A stretch of 22,323 nucleotides of DNA from Actinomycetota bacterium (GTDB lineage Bacteria; Actinomycetota; Actinomycetes; Actinomycetales; Microbacteriaceae). The stretch covers positions 1-22,323 of the forward strand of contig JAQBZV010000001.1 in the NCBI GenBank assembly GCA_027728145.1, read 5' to 3'. Every line of letters begins with the position of its first letter. The stretch's first letter is position 1. Position numbers and translations under genes: made by a program. Positions 1 to 7,615 of the stretch are shown here, one piece after another. The notes beneath the pieces were generated by a model. That model was given only the letters and a program-made list of their open reading frames with translations, was not told the origin of the DNA and searched no databases.

Positions 1-269
1 ACGTCGAGGTGACCGATCGTCGCAAGGACTTTGGTGGCAGCTGCGGTGACAGCAGCTTTCTTCGACACATCCACGGTCATCGCGAGTGGGCTGGCGCCCA
101 GGGTTTCAACCTCTGTGGCGACTGCTTTCGCGCTGGCCACGTTGACATCCCACAGCACCAGGTGGGTTGCTCCACGCTGGGCAGCGCCGAGCGCCATGAG
201 GCGACCGATGCCACTGCCGGCGCCGGTAATCAGGACGTGCTTTCCCGCGAGGGAATAGGGATCAGCCAT
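1..269 (-). CDS. SDR family NAD(P)-dependent oxidoreductase, N-terminal part (runs off the window)
   Basis: Reading the minus strand from ATG at 269 gives 89 codons of a classical short-chain dehydrogenase. The first beta strand and dinucleotide loop read HVLITGAGSGIG (residues 11-22), the family's TGxxxGxG motif. An Asp (D41, in LWDVN) ends the second strand, which usually favours NAD(H) over NADP(H). A DVS segment follows at 67-69, where the family has its adenine-binding D-V. The catalytic Ser/Tyr/Lys region lies beyond the window edge, so the substrate cannot be judged. An AGGAAG ribosome site stands 6 bases before the ATG. The start is 5 bases past the stop of the upstream aldehyde dehydrogenase, so the two are almost certainly co-transcribed. 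An SDR paired with an ALDH suggests sequential oxidation of an alcohol to an acid; that is inference. Confidence 0.88.
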   Translation of the reverse strand, partial: MADPYSLAGKHVLITGAGSGIGRLMALGAAQRGATHLVLWDVNVASAKAVATEVETLGASPLAMTVDVSKKAAVTAAATKVLATIGHLD

Positions 270-274
270 GGTGA

Positions 275-1858
275 CTACTTCCTGAAGGGGAAATATTTCA
301 TGAGGCGAAGACCCTTCGTCATCGCCTGGGCAAAAGCTTCTGCGCTCATACCTTTTGGTGGAGCAACGTTCATGCCGCTCTGGGTTGCCACGGTTTGAAC
401 ATCGGTGTATTTCTGGATTCCTTCGCGACCGTGCCTGCGCCCCACACCGGATTCTTTGAATCCACCCATCGGCGCATCCGTGGATGCCCACGATGCGGTG
501 AATCCTTCGTTCACGTTCACGCTGCCCGCCTGAATCTGGACGGCGACACTTTCGGCTCGAGTCTTGGAGCCCCAGACACTGGCGTTGAGGCCGTAACTGG
601 TGTCATTAGCGAGCGCGATGGCTTCTTCGTCGCTAGAGACCCTATAGATGGCAACGACAGGGCCGAAGGTTTCCCCGCGACACAGCAGCATGTCCTCGGT
701 GACATCGGTGAGCAGGGTTGGCTCAAAAGAGAAAGGAGCAACGTCGGGGCGGTGCTTACCTCCGGCGAGGAGGGTTGCGCCCCCATCGAGTGCGTCCGTG
801 ACGTGAGCCTGGACTTTCTCCAGGTGTTCCGCGGAGATGAGAGCCCCCACTTCATAGGAGAAATCAAACGCAGTGCCGAGGCGAAGCTTGCCGACCTCGT
901 CGATAAGTCGCGGCACGAAGCGGTCATAGATTCCTTCGTGCACGTAAAGTCGCTCAATCGACATACAGAGCTGGCCTGCATTGGAAAAGCTCGCGGTAAT
1001 CGCTCCCTCGAGTGCGCGCTCAAGTGGAGCGTCGTCCAAAACAATCATCGGGTTTTTGCCACCCAGTTCCGCGGAGAAGCCAATCAAGCGACGAGCGGCT
1101 TGCTCAGCGACGATTTTCCCGGTTTCCGTTGATCCGGTGAACATGACGAAGTTGGCGTTGTTGATGATGGCGGTGCCAAGCTCTGGGGCATCTCCTATGA
1201 CCACCTGGAAGAGACCCTCGGGCAGTCCGGCTTGATAGAGCAGGTCCAGTGCTGAGAGTGCAGAGAACGGGGTTTGAGCGTCGGGCTTGAGAACGATTCC
1301 ATTGCCCGCCATGAGCGCGGGGACAGCATCACTGAGGGGGAGGGTGAGCGGATAGTTCCACGGGGTAATCATCCCCACCACACCTTTGGCCTGGAGGTGC
1401 ACTCGGGTTTGGGTCACGAAGGGCAGAGCACCCTGGCGCTTTTCGGGCCGAAGGTGTTGCTCTGCACTATTGGCGTAGTAGCGAGTGGTGAGGGCAATGT
1501 CGGCGACCTCATCAAACGCTGATGCGCGAGATTTCCCGGTTTCCCACTGAACCACATCGAGGAGTGTGGCCTGATGTTCGAGAACTAGGTCGTGAAAGCG
1601 CATCATGACCGCTTTTCGCTGGCCAAAGGAAAGCCCTACCCAAGACTGCTGGGCGCTTCGAGCTCGTGCGAAAGCCACATCCACGTCGGCGGCGTCTGAT
1701 TGGGGCAGCGCTGCGATGAGCGATCCATCGAGTGGCGAGAAATGTTCCTGGGTCTTCGCGCCGGGAAAAACAAGACCTGCCCACCTCTCGCGCAGCTCCT
1801 GGGGAACGGGTGGTTGGAGGGTGGAAGACTTCCGCGGCGTCGTTGCACTGGGTGACAT
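275..1858 (-). CDS. gabD2: Succinic semialdehyde dehydrogenase, GabD2-type aldehyde dehydrogenase
   Basis: This 527-residue protein of the aldehyde dehydrogenase superfamily oxidises an aldehyde to an acid with NAD(P)+. Visible landmarks are TPWNYP (catalytic-site Asn168), VLKPD (K191 for the cofactor), FTGSTETG (240-247), the general base Glu264 in ELGGKNP and the nucleophile Cys298 in NAGQLCMS. Length and local wording, such as GFSAELGGKNPMIV and GVGRRHGREG near the C-terminus, match mycobacterial GabD2 from memory, so succinic semialdehyde is the likely substrate, feeding succinate to the TCA cycle. The reading frame stays open to 2173, but that extension runs antisense through copZ and is not family-like. 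ATG at 1858 has GGAGGA immediately before it, closer than ideal; ATG at 1876 (six residues longer) is the alternative. It is the first gene of an operon with the SDR, divergent from copZ-copA. Confidence 0.87.
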   Translation of the reverse strand: MSPSATTPRKSSTLQPPVPQELRERWAGLVFPGAKTQEHFSPLDGSLIAALPQSDAADVDVAFARARSAQQSWVGLSFGQRKAVMMRFHDLVLEHQATLLDVVQWETGKSRASAFDEVADIALTTRYYANSAEQHLRPEKRQGALPFVTQTRVHLQAKGVVGMITPWNYPLTLPLSDAVPALMAGNGIVLKPDAQTPFSALSALDLLYQAGLPEGLFQVVIGDAPELGTAIINNANFVMFTGSTETGKIVAEQAARRLIGFSAELGGKNPMIVLDDAPLERALEGAITASFSNAGQLCMSIERLYVHEGIYDRFVPRLIDEVGKLRLGTAFDFSYEVGALISAEHLEKVQAHVTDALDGGATLLAGGKHRPDVAPFSFEPTLLTDVTEDMLLCRGETFGPVVAIYRVSSDEEAIALANDTSYGLNASVWGSKTRAESVAVQIQAGSVNVNEGFTASWASTDAPMGGFKESGVGRRHGREGIQKYTDVQTVATQSGMNVAPPKGMSAEAFAQAMTKGLRLMKYFPFRK

Positions 1859-1893
1859 TCCTCCATGGTCGCGCATAATCCTGAAAATGGGGA

Positions 1894-1918
1894 ATACTCC
1901 AGGCGCCAGCGGGGTTAT
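1894..1918. promoter_or_regulatory. Possible operator/promoter in the gabD2-copZ divergent gap
   Basis: The 93-base gap between gabD2 and copZ must hold both promoters. It contains an imperfect dyad, ATACTCC (1894-1900) facing GGGGTTAT (1911-1918), with a GC-rich centre including GGCGCC. A TAnnnT hexamer, TATCGT (1916-1921), sits where a copZ -10 could be and would overlap the dyad. GC-rich dyads flanked by ATA/TAT resemble CsoR copper-repressor operators, but the match is weak and no csoR gene lies in the window. Treat it as a candidate only. Confidence 0.22.
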
Positions 1919-1951
1919 CGTGGGAGAAGCACGACGTATAGAGGAGTAGCT

Positions 1952-2179
1952 ATGTCCACCGTGATTGTTGATGTTGAGGGAATGACCTGCCAGCACTGTG
2001 TGAAGGCGGTTACCGCCGAGGTGGGGGGAATCCCCGGCGTCACCGAGGTGAGCATTGCCCTGGAGGCCGAGGGCACCTCGAAGGTCACCGTAGTGGCGGA
2101 CGAGGCAGTTCCTGAGGACGCACTCAAAGCCGCGATTGACGAAGCTGGGTACTCGATGGTCGGAGTGCAGCACTCCTAA
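1952..2179 (+). CDS. copZ: Copper chaperone CopZ, heavy-metal-associated domain protein
   Basis: This 75-residue single-domain HMA protein carries Cu(I) in the cytosol. The metal site is GMTCQHC (Cys13 and Cys16), followed by the usual beta-alpha-beta-beta-alpha-beta pattern and an ending GYSMVGVQ. Length is normal for CopZ. A clear GAGGAG ribosome site at 1941-1946 fixes ATG 1952; the open frame reaching back to 1865 has no family similarity. The stop codon shares one base with the copA start (TAATG at 2177-2181), so the exporter is translationally coupled. CopZ is expected to hand copper to the N-terminal metal-binding domain of the CopA encoded next. Confidence 0.93.
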   Translation: MSTVIVDVEGMTCQHCVKAVTAEVGGIPGVTEVSIALEAEGTSKVTVVADEAVPEDALKAAIDEAGYSMVGVQHS

Positions 2180-4380
2180 TGTCGCTGCCCATCCAGCTCG
2201 ACATCGAGGGCATGACGTGTGCGTCGTGTGCGACGCGAATTGAAAAGGCTCTCAACAAAGTTGACGGCGTTGACGCGAGCGTCAACTACGCCACCGAGCA
2301 GGCCACCGTGGTCGGTGACGTCTCCCCCGAGGCTCTCCTGAAAGCTATCGAGAGCGCGGGCTATCACGGGGCTGTTCACACCGAGGAGCCCTCGGGCCAA
2401 CCAGACCCCATGATTGCGCTGCGTAATCGACTGGTGATATCCGCGGTCGCAACGACCCCGGTCATGATTCTCAGCATGGTTCCCCCATTCCAGTTCCTCT
2501 ACTGGCAGTGGGTTGTCTTTGCGCTGGCGGTGCCGGTGGCGACCTGGGGGGCGTGGCCTTTCCACCGTGCCGCAGCGATCAACGCGCGCCACGGTGTCGC
2601 CACGATGGACACCCTCATTTCTGTGGGGGTGGGAGCAGCGCTGGGCTGGTCCCTGTACGCGCTGTTCTTTGGTGGTGCCGGAATGCCCGGCATGACCATG
2701 ACCCTTGAGCTGTTTGGTCAACCAGGTGGCGGTAGCCACGAGATCTACTTGGAGGTGGCCGCCGCCGTCACCACGTTTATGTTGCTCGGTCGCTACCTCG
2801 AGCACCGTGCAAAGCGTGATGCGGGCGCTGCACTCCGCGCCCTCATGAAGTCGGGCGCCAAGGAAGCCACCGTGCTTCGCGATGGGGTGGAGAAGCTTTT
2901 GCCCTTGGCGATGGTGAAGCGGGGCGATGTCATGGTGGTCCGCCCCGGCGAGCGGATCCCCACCGACGGAGAGATTACCGAGGGTGCTGCCGCCATCGAC
3001 ACGTCGATGATGACGGGAGAGTCCGTCCCTGTCGAGGTCACGGTGGGCGACATTGTGCTGGGGGGAACAATCAACACCTCTGGGCTTCTGAAAGTCACCG
3101 CAACCCGAGTGGGCGACGACACGGAGCTTGCCAGGATGGCGAAGCTCGTGGAGCGTGCTCAAACGGGAAAGTCTGACGCTCAGCGTCTGGCTGATCGAAT
3201 TTCCGGGGTTTTTGTGCCGATTGTGATGGTGATCGCGGCGGTCACGTTTGCCGCATGGATGATTTTCGATGGCAGTCTCGCCATCGCGTTCCAAGCCGCT
3301 GTGGCAACTCTGATTATTGCCTGCCCCTGTGCCCTGGGTTTGGCCACCCCTACCGCCCTGCTGGTGGGGACTGGTCGTGGCGCGCAATTGGGTTTGTTGA
3401 TTAGTGGGCCAGAGGTCTTGGAGCACAGTCGCTCCATTGACATGGTGGTGCTGGATAAGACCGGAACACTCACCACAGGAAACATGCAAGCGCTGGCTGT
3501 TTTTGTGGAGGCAGGTCACACCGAGAAGACCGTGCTCGCGAGTGCTGCGGCAGTGGAAGCGGGGTCTGAGCACCCGCTCGCTCGCGCCATTGTGGAGAAA
3601 GCTCGAGCAGAGGGTCTCGCCATTCCCGAGGCAACAGGCTTTAGCGCTGAGGCGGGCTTTGGTGCCACTGCCACAGTGGACGGAAATGCTGTTGCCGTCG
3701 GGCGTCCAGCGTGGTTGGAATCTCGAGGCTTTACGCTCTCGCCGGAACTCGCTACTCACTTGGCGCAGCTACACCTGACCGGTAACACGGTGGTGGGTGT
3801 GGGCTCCGAGTCGATCGTGGTGGGACTGATTCAGATTGCGGACACCCTTAAGGAATCCAGTGTCGAGGCCATTGCCACCCTCAAATCTCTGGGACTGACA
3901 ACTGTGATGGCGACTGGGGATCACGAATCCGTCGCCACCTCCATTGCGGCGGCCGTGGGAATCGATCGCGTCGAAGCGGGCCTCACCCCGGAGGGCAAAG
4001 CGGACTTGATTACGCGCTTGCAAGCGGAGGGCCACGAGGTCGCCATGGTGGGGGATGGCATCAACGATGCCCCAGCCCTCGCCACCGCAAACCTTGGTAT
4101 TGCGATGGGAACAGGAACTGACGCCGCGATGAGTGCGGGGGACTTGACCATCACTCGAGGTGACCTGATGGGTGTTGCCGATGGAATTCGTTTGGCCCGG
4201 AAAACGTTGGGAACCATTCGCGGAAACCTGTTCTGGGCTTTCGCCTATAACGTGGCAGCTATTCCCCTCGCGGTGGCGGCGGTGCTGAATCCCGTGGTGG
4301 CGGGACTGGCCATGGCGTTCTCGTCAGTCTTCGTGGTGACTAACTCGCTGCGTCTTCGGTCTTTTCGCCCCACCAGGTAG
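2179..4380 (+). CDS. copA: Cu(I)-exporting P1B-type ATPase CopA
   Basis: This 733-residue inner-membrane copper pump has every P1B-1 landmark in order. These are one N-terminal HMA domain (GMTCASC, residues 11-17), the actuator motif TGES (279-282), the transmembrane metal site CPC (382-384), the phosphorylated Asp426 in DKTGTLTT, the nucleotide-domain HP pair (465-466) and the hinge GDGIND (625-630). The final helices contain the YN pair (FAYN) and the MAFSS...NSLRLR stretch, which mark Cu(I)/Ag(I) rather than Zn/Cd or Co transporters. A single HMA domain is common in bacterial CopA. It is translated by stop-start coupling from copZ. The last 41 bases overlap the 3' end of the convergent gene at 4340-4912, so both coding sequences constrain the codons for the C-terminal NSLRLRSFRPTR. 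Confidence 0.96.
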   Translation: MSLPIQLDIEGMTCASCATRIEKALNKVDGVDASVNYATEQATVVGDVSPEALLKAIESAGYHGAVHTEEPSGQPDPMIALRNRLVISAVATTPVMILSMVPPFQFLYWQWVVFALAVPVATWGAWPFHRAAAINARHGVATMDTLISVGVGAALGWSLYALFFGGAGMPGMTMTLELFGQPGGGSHEIYLEVAAAVTTFMLLGRYLEHRAKRDAGAALRALMKSGAKEATVLRDGVEKLLPLAMVKRGDVMVVRPGERIPTDGEITEGAAAIDTSMMTGESVPVEVTVGDIVLGGTINTSGLLKVTATRVGDDTELARMAKLVERAQTGKSDAQRLADRISGVFVPIVMVIAAVTFAAWMIFDGSLAIAFQAAVATLIIACPCALGLATPTALLVGTGRGAQLGLLISGPEVLEHSRSIDMVVLDKTGTLTTGNMQALAVFVEAGHTEKTVLASAAAVEAGSEHPLARAIVEKARAEGLAIPEATGFSAEAGFGATATVDGNAVAVGRPAWLESRGFTLSPELATHLAQLHLTGNTVVGVGSESIVVGLIQIADTLKESSVEAIATLKSLGLTTVMATGDHESVATSIAAAVGIDRVEAGLTPEGKADLITRLQAEGHEVAMVGDGINDAPALATANLGIAMGTGTDAAMSAGDLTITRGDLMGVADGIRLARKTLGTIRGNLFWAFAYNVAAIPLAVAAVLNPVVAGLAMAFSSVFVVTNSLRLRSFRPTR

Positions 4381-4912
4381 CAATCTGGCCCTGCACAAAC
4401 TCGTTTAGGGTGAGTTCCTCCGGGTCGAGGGAGCGAGCCTCGCGGTAGGACTCCGTGAAGTAGGAGTCCCGGCGCTGTTGGGCCCAGTCTCGAATCGCAT
4501 CGAAAGGATCGCGGGGCATCGCGGCCTGTTTTTTGATCGTCCGGACAATGCCGCGAATCCCGAGGATCAACAGTGTCAGCCCCGCCACACCACCGGCGCC
4601 AATGAGCCAGCCACTGAGGGCAAAGGGGGACACCACAATGGTGAAAAGGCCCAAAGCGGACAGCGAAAACCAGTTGCCCAAGGCTCGAGCCGGCAGCGGT
4701 GCGAGCCCTCGGAAGAAGGTGTACCAGGAGGTTCCGTTCTCTTCCCACCAGGGCCAGGAGTTGGGGATGGGGGGAGCATCCGGGTAGGGCTTCCACTCCG
4801 GTTCGGGCTGAAAACCTTGAAACAGGGATATCCAGCGGGGATGGGGCGTTCGCCAGCCATCGGGCGGGTTGAACCTCAGAGGAAGGGTCTCGAGGTCCAC
4901 CTGGCTTCTCAT
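4340..4912 (-). CDS. Trp/Pro-rich membrane protein of unknown function
   Basis: This is a 190-residue protein I cannot place in a characterised family. Residues 14-60 are rich in Pro and Trp (PPDGW, FQPEPEW, SWPWWEENG). This recalls the Pro-Gly-Trp repeats found before membrane anchors in many actinobacterial proteins. Two hydrophobic helices follow (about 82-104 and 106-126), then a charged cytoplasmic-type tail with a predicted helix (WAQQRRDSYFTESYREARSLDPEEL). ATG at 4912 shares one base with the stop of the MFS gene upstream (TGATG), so it is translationally coupled and last in the six-gene run. A GTG one codon earlier (4915) is a less likely start. The 3' end overlaps copA by 41 bases on the opposite strand. 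The two-helix topology suggests a membrane-associated partner or envelope protein; this is inference. Confidence 0.72.
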   Translation of the reverse strand: MRSQVDLETLPLRFNPPDGWRTPHPRWISLFQGFQPEPEWKPYPDAPPIPNSWPWWEENGTSWYTFFRGLAPLPARALGNWFSLSALGLFTIVVSPFALSGWLIGAGGVAGLTLLILGIRGIVRTIKKQAAMPRDPFDAIRDWAQQRRDSYFTESYREARSLDPEELTLNEFVQGQIATWWGEKTEDAAS

Positions 4913-6216
4913 CACGCCTTGAGGCTAGCGGGCGCGGGTGGGGGTTTGACGAACATGGCGCCGAGCGCCACCACGAGCGGGAAAATCGCGGCGATGAGGC
5001 TCGCTCCGAGGTAGGAGCCGGAGAACGAGAGCCCGAGCGCAAAATACAGTGGCCCCAACGCTGTTGAGGCAAGTCCGATCGATGTCGCAATTCCTCGAAT
5101 TGCTCCGATGTGGCCTCGCCCGTAGTAGCGAACGAAGGCCGCGGCCTCCACTCCCCGAAGCGCACCCATGGAGGTACCGAGCAGTAATCCGAAAATAATC
5201 CCGCTGACTCCGTCGGTCACCAATGGCAGTAGCAGGAGAGTCCCACTGAGGGTGAGCATCGACCCCGCAACACCCCACCGGGGGTCAATCCGATCGACGA
5301 TTGCGCCAAGACCCAACGATGCTGCGACCGCCGTGACTGTTTGGGGGACAAAGTTGGCGGCCGCTTCGAGAGTGCTGAGTCCTTGGGCGCCAAGGATCGA
5401 GATGAGGTGAAACGCAAGCCCTGTGGAGAGCATGCCCACCATGAACCCCGCCGAGGCCAACACCCAAAACATTCCGGTGCGAAGTGCTTCGCTCGAGGTG
5501 TAGCCGGTCTCGGGGACAATCACGATGTGGGTGCCAGTCTCGGTGGTCGTGCGCGGCAGATCTTTGGGAAGCAGGAACGCAATGGGGAGCACAATGATGG
5601 CCACCAGAGCAGCTTCGATGCGCCAGGCAGTGGCAATGTCGGTGAAGGCAATCAGACGCTCCAACCCCACTGGGGCCAGCGAGATCCCTGCCGATCCCAC
5701 CGCACCCACAATTCCCAGTGCCAAACCGGGCTTGTAGGTGATGGTTCGGGCGACAAGGGTGGTGGCGCCCAGGGATAGCGCACCCTGCCCCGTCATCCGA
5801 AGCCCCACGTATGAAGCGGTGAGGCCAATGATTTCGGTGATGAAACTGGCCAAAAACACGACCGTCATCAGGAGGACACCGATGACAATAATGGCGCGCT
5901 TCGCGCCGTACTTATCCAAGAGTCGACCGAGAATCGGCATAGTCAGGGCGCCGGCTAGAGTCGCCAGCAGGTAGCTAAACGAGATGGCTGTGCGATCGAT
6001 GTCGAGAGACTCAATGAGGGGGTCCGTGAAGGGCGAGAGTCCCGCGGTCTGACCGGGGAACGTCATCGCGGTCAGCATGCTGCCAGCACCCACAATGAGC
6101 GCCCACCACAGCAGTGGCGGTTTGGTGGGCTTTTTCTCTTCGGTCGGCTCCCGATAGAGGGGGATGGACCCTGTTACGGGAACGGAAATCTCACCGGTGG
6201 GGGGATGAGCGCTCAC
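4912..6216 (-). CDS. MFS transporter, OFA/monocarboxylate-porter-like
   Basis: This 434-residue major facilitator has a hydrophilic N-terminal segment of about 37 residues followed by roughly twelve hydrophobic helices. The loop after helix 2 reads GRLLDKYGAKR, the MFS signature. The first helices carry FPGQTAGLSPFTDPLIESLDI, a pattern of OFA/monocarboxylate-porter relatives that I recall only loosely. The substrate is unknown. The start is GTG at 6216, within a 4-base GTGA overlap with the HAD phosphatase stop, and the gene ends sharing a base with the next start, so it is embedded in the operon. There is no adjacent regulator to hint at a substrate. An organic-acid or drug substrate are both possible. 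Confidence 0.85.
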   Translation of the reverse strand: MSAHPPTGEISVPVTGSIPLYREPTEEKKPTKPPLLWWALIVGAGSMLTAMTFPGQTAGLSPFTDPLIESLDIDRTAISFSYLLATLAGALTMPILGRLLDKYGAKRAIIVIGVLLMTVVFLASFITEIIGLTASYVGLRMTGQGALSLGATTLVARTITYKPGLALGIVGAVGSAGISLAPVGLERLIAFTDIATAWRIEAALVAIIVLPIAFLLPKDLPRTTTETGTHIVIVPETGYTSSEALRTGMFWVLASAGFMVGMLSTGLAFHLISILGAQGLSTLEAAANFVPQTVTAVAASLGLGAIVDRIDPRWGVAGSMLTLSGTLLLLPLVTDGVSGIIFGLLLGTSMGALRGVEAAAFVRYYGRGHIGAIRGIATSIGLASTALGPLYFALGLSFSGSYLGASLIAAIFPLVVALGAMFVKPPPAPASLKA

Positions 6217-6881
6217 GCGTGCCCACCAGGAATCCCGAGGGCCTGGTGCAACTGCTGGGGAGTGTCAATAACGAGGTGGGCTTGCTCCCATTCGGTGGGT
6301 CCCCCATAACCCCACCGCACCATGATGGTGTCGAGGCCGTGATGGGCAGCTCCCTCCACGTCGTGAATTCGGTCTCCCACCATAATCGTGTTGTCCGTGG
6401 GGAGACCCTTTTCGCGCAACCCCGCGAGAGCGTCCTCCACAACCTCGGCTTTGGTGCCGCGAGTTTCGTCATCCGCTGCGCAGGCAATCACGGAGAAGTA
6501 ATCCGACAGCGTGAAGTGCTCGAGCATGATGGTGGCTGGCGTGGTCGGCTTGGATGTGGCAATCGCCAGGTGAGCACCAGCATCTTTCAAACCCCGAAGC
6601 AGAGAGGAAACGCCATCGAACAGCTTCGCGTCATAGACACCCACATTCAAATACCGGGCGCGATAGATGCCGATGGCCTCGGCCACCTCTGAGGAGCTCA
6701 TGCCACCCCGGGTCGCAAAGGACTCTGGCAATGGTGGTCCCACCCACCGCAGGAGATCTTTCATCGTGGGGACGTCGCGTCCCATTTCTTCCAGCGTGTA
6801 GGCGATGGTGGAGACAATTCCTGGAGACGAGTCCACCAGAGTCCCGTCAAGATCAAGGAGGACACTCTGGTACTTCAGCAC
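6213..6881 (-). CDS. HAD-superfamily hydrolase, phosphoglycolate phosphatase-like
   Basis: This 222-residue cytosolic phosphatase-type HAD protein has all four motifs: DLDGT with nucleophile Asp10 and acid/base Asp12, ATSKP (motif II Ser/Thr), the motif III Lys in RGTKAEV, and VGDRIHD (metal-binding acids). A helical cap after motif I places it in the Gph/PpaX/YjjG-like group. Likely substrates are small phosphomonoesters such as phosphoglycolate, which DNA 3'-end repair releases, but sequence alone cannot fix this. The start is GTG at 6881 with no Shine-Dalgarno; a TAGGCT hexamer stands six bases upstream, as for a leaderless message. It lies 24 bases after nucS and overlaps the MFS start by 4 bases. 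Confidence 0.87.
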   Translation of the reverse strand: MLKYQSVLLDLDGTLVDSSPGIVSTIAYTLEEMGRDVPTMKDLLRWVGPPLPESFATRGGMSSSEVAEAIGIYRARYLNVGVYDAKLFDGVSSLLRGLKDAGAHLAIATSKPTTPATIMLEHFTLSDYFSVIACAADDETRGTKAEVVEDALAGLREKGLPTDNTIMVGDRIHDVEGAAHHGLDTIMVRWGYGGPTEWEQAHLVIDTPQQLHQALGIPGGHA

Positions 6882-6887
6882 CGCAAA

Positions 6888-6893
6888 AGCCTA
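6888..6893 (-). promoter_or_regulatory. Candidate -10 (TAGGCT) for leaderless HAD gene transcript
   Basis: On the minus strand TAGGCT is followed by six bases (TTTGCG) and then the GTG start at 6881. No ribosome site is present. It sits in the 24-base gap after nucS and could be an internal promoter. No clear -35 is visible. Confidence 0.35.
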
Positions 6894-6905
6894 GGGGATA
6901 GCGGG

Positions 6906-7601
6906 TCAGAACAAGCGGTGGTGGGTGTCATCCAGCCCACGCATCTGGTCGTAATCAAGAACGAGGCATCGGATGCCGCGGTCCTCCGCGAGCGTGCGCG
7001 CTTGCGGCTTGATTTCTTGGGCCGCGTAAACCCCAGTCACCGGCGAGAGGTGGGGGTCACGATTGAGCAGTTCCAGGTATCTCGTCAGCTGCTCAACACC
7101 ATCGATGTCACCACGGCGTTTGATCTCAATCGCGACGTGTGCGCCGTCGCTATCGGTGGCAAGAATGTCGACCGGTCCAATGGCCGTCATGTATTCGCGG
7201 CGAACAAGAGTGAATCCCTCGCCAAGAAGGTCAATCTGGCCCGCGAGCAGCTTTTGGAGGTCTGCCTCGACACCGTCTTTGATCAGACCCGGGTCCACCC
7301 CCAGGTGATGGCTGTGGTCTGAGTGGATTTCGTGGATGTTGACCATGAGAAGGTCCGAGGTTTTGTTGTGGAGTACTTTCCAGGTCTCGATAACGCCGGC
7401 TTCTGCTTGCTCTGGCTCCGGTTGGAGAACCTCCAGGGTGCACGGTGGCGGCATCCAGTTCAGGGGCTTATAACTGCCGCCATCGGAGTGAATCAGGACA
7501 CTGCCATCACCCTTCACCATGATGACGCGGGTGGCGAGGGGGAGATGGGCGCTGAGCCGGCCCGCGTAATCAACAGAGCAGGTTGCAATGACGAGCCGCA
7601 T
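6906..7601 (-). CDS. nucS: Mismatch-specific endonuclease NucS (EndoMS)
   Basis: This 231-residue protein matches actinobacterial NucS along its whole length. NucS cuts both strands at G-T, G-G and T-T mismatches and is the non-canonical mismatch-repair nuclease of bacteria lacking MutS/MutL. The N-terminal DNA-binding/dimer domain includes [20 protein letters not shown] (31-50). The RecB-like nuclease domain holds GPVDIL (Asp145) and VAIEIKRR (Glu159, Lys161), equivalent with a constant offset of 15 to Asp160/Glu174/Lys176 of Pyrococcus Nuc[14 protein letters not shown] and QIKPQAR-like segments follow. The protein ends in HHRLF, similar to the C-terminal tail by which actinobacterial NucS binds the beta clamp. 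There is no Shine-Dalgarno; TAAACT lies 8 bases before the ATG. It is the third gene of a six-gene run, 11 bases after the YbjJ-like MFS. Confidence 0.97.
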   Translation of the reverse strand: MRLVIATCSVDYAGRLSAHLPLATRVIMVKGDGSVLIHSDGGSYKPLNWMPPPCTLEVLQPEPEQAEAGVIETWKVLHNKTSDLLMVNIHEIHSDHSHHLGVDPGLIKDGVEADLQKLLAGQIDLLGEGFTLVRREYMTAIGPVDILATDSDGAHVAIEIKRRGDIDGVEQLTRYLELLNRDPHLSPVTGVYAAQEIKPQARTLAEDRGIRCLVLDYDQMRGLDDTHHRLF

Positions 7602-7609
7602 GGGCTTTC

Positions 7610-7615
7610 AGTTTA
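7610..7615 (-). promoter_or_regulatory. Candidate -10 (TAAACT) for nucS, overlapping the upstream stop codon
   Basis: Minus-strand TAAACT overlaps the TAA stop of the MFS gene and is followed by eight bases (GAAAGCCC) before the nucS ATG. No ribosome site precedes nucS, so a leaderless internal promoter giving nucS its own control is plausible. No -35 match is claimed. Confidence 0.35.

Noticed and set aside
395..1132. Plus-strand open frame of 245 codons opposite gabD2
   Set aside because: It is antisense to the well-conserved catalytic part of an aldehyde dehydrogenase and has no recognisable motif or ribosome site.
1859..2173. N-terminal extension of the GabD2 frame
   Set aside because: It is antisense to copZ, has no similarity to aldehyde dehydrogenases, and good family N-termini exist at 1858/1876.
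2176..3759. Open frame of 527 codons on the minus strand, antisense to copA
   Set aside because: Its translation is rich in His, Arg, Gly and Cys without any domain, and every CopA motif is intact on the other strand. It is a high-GC shadow frame.
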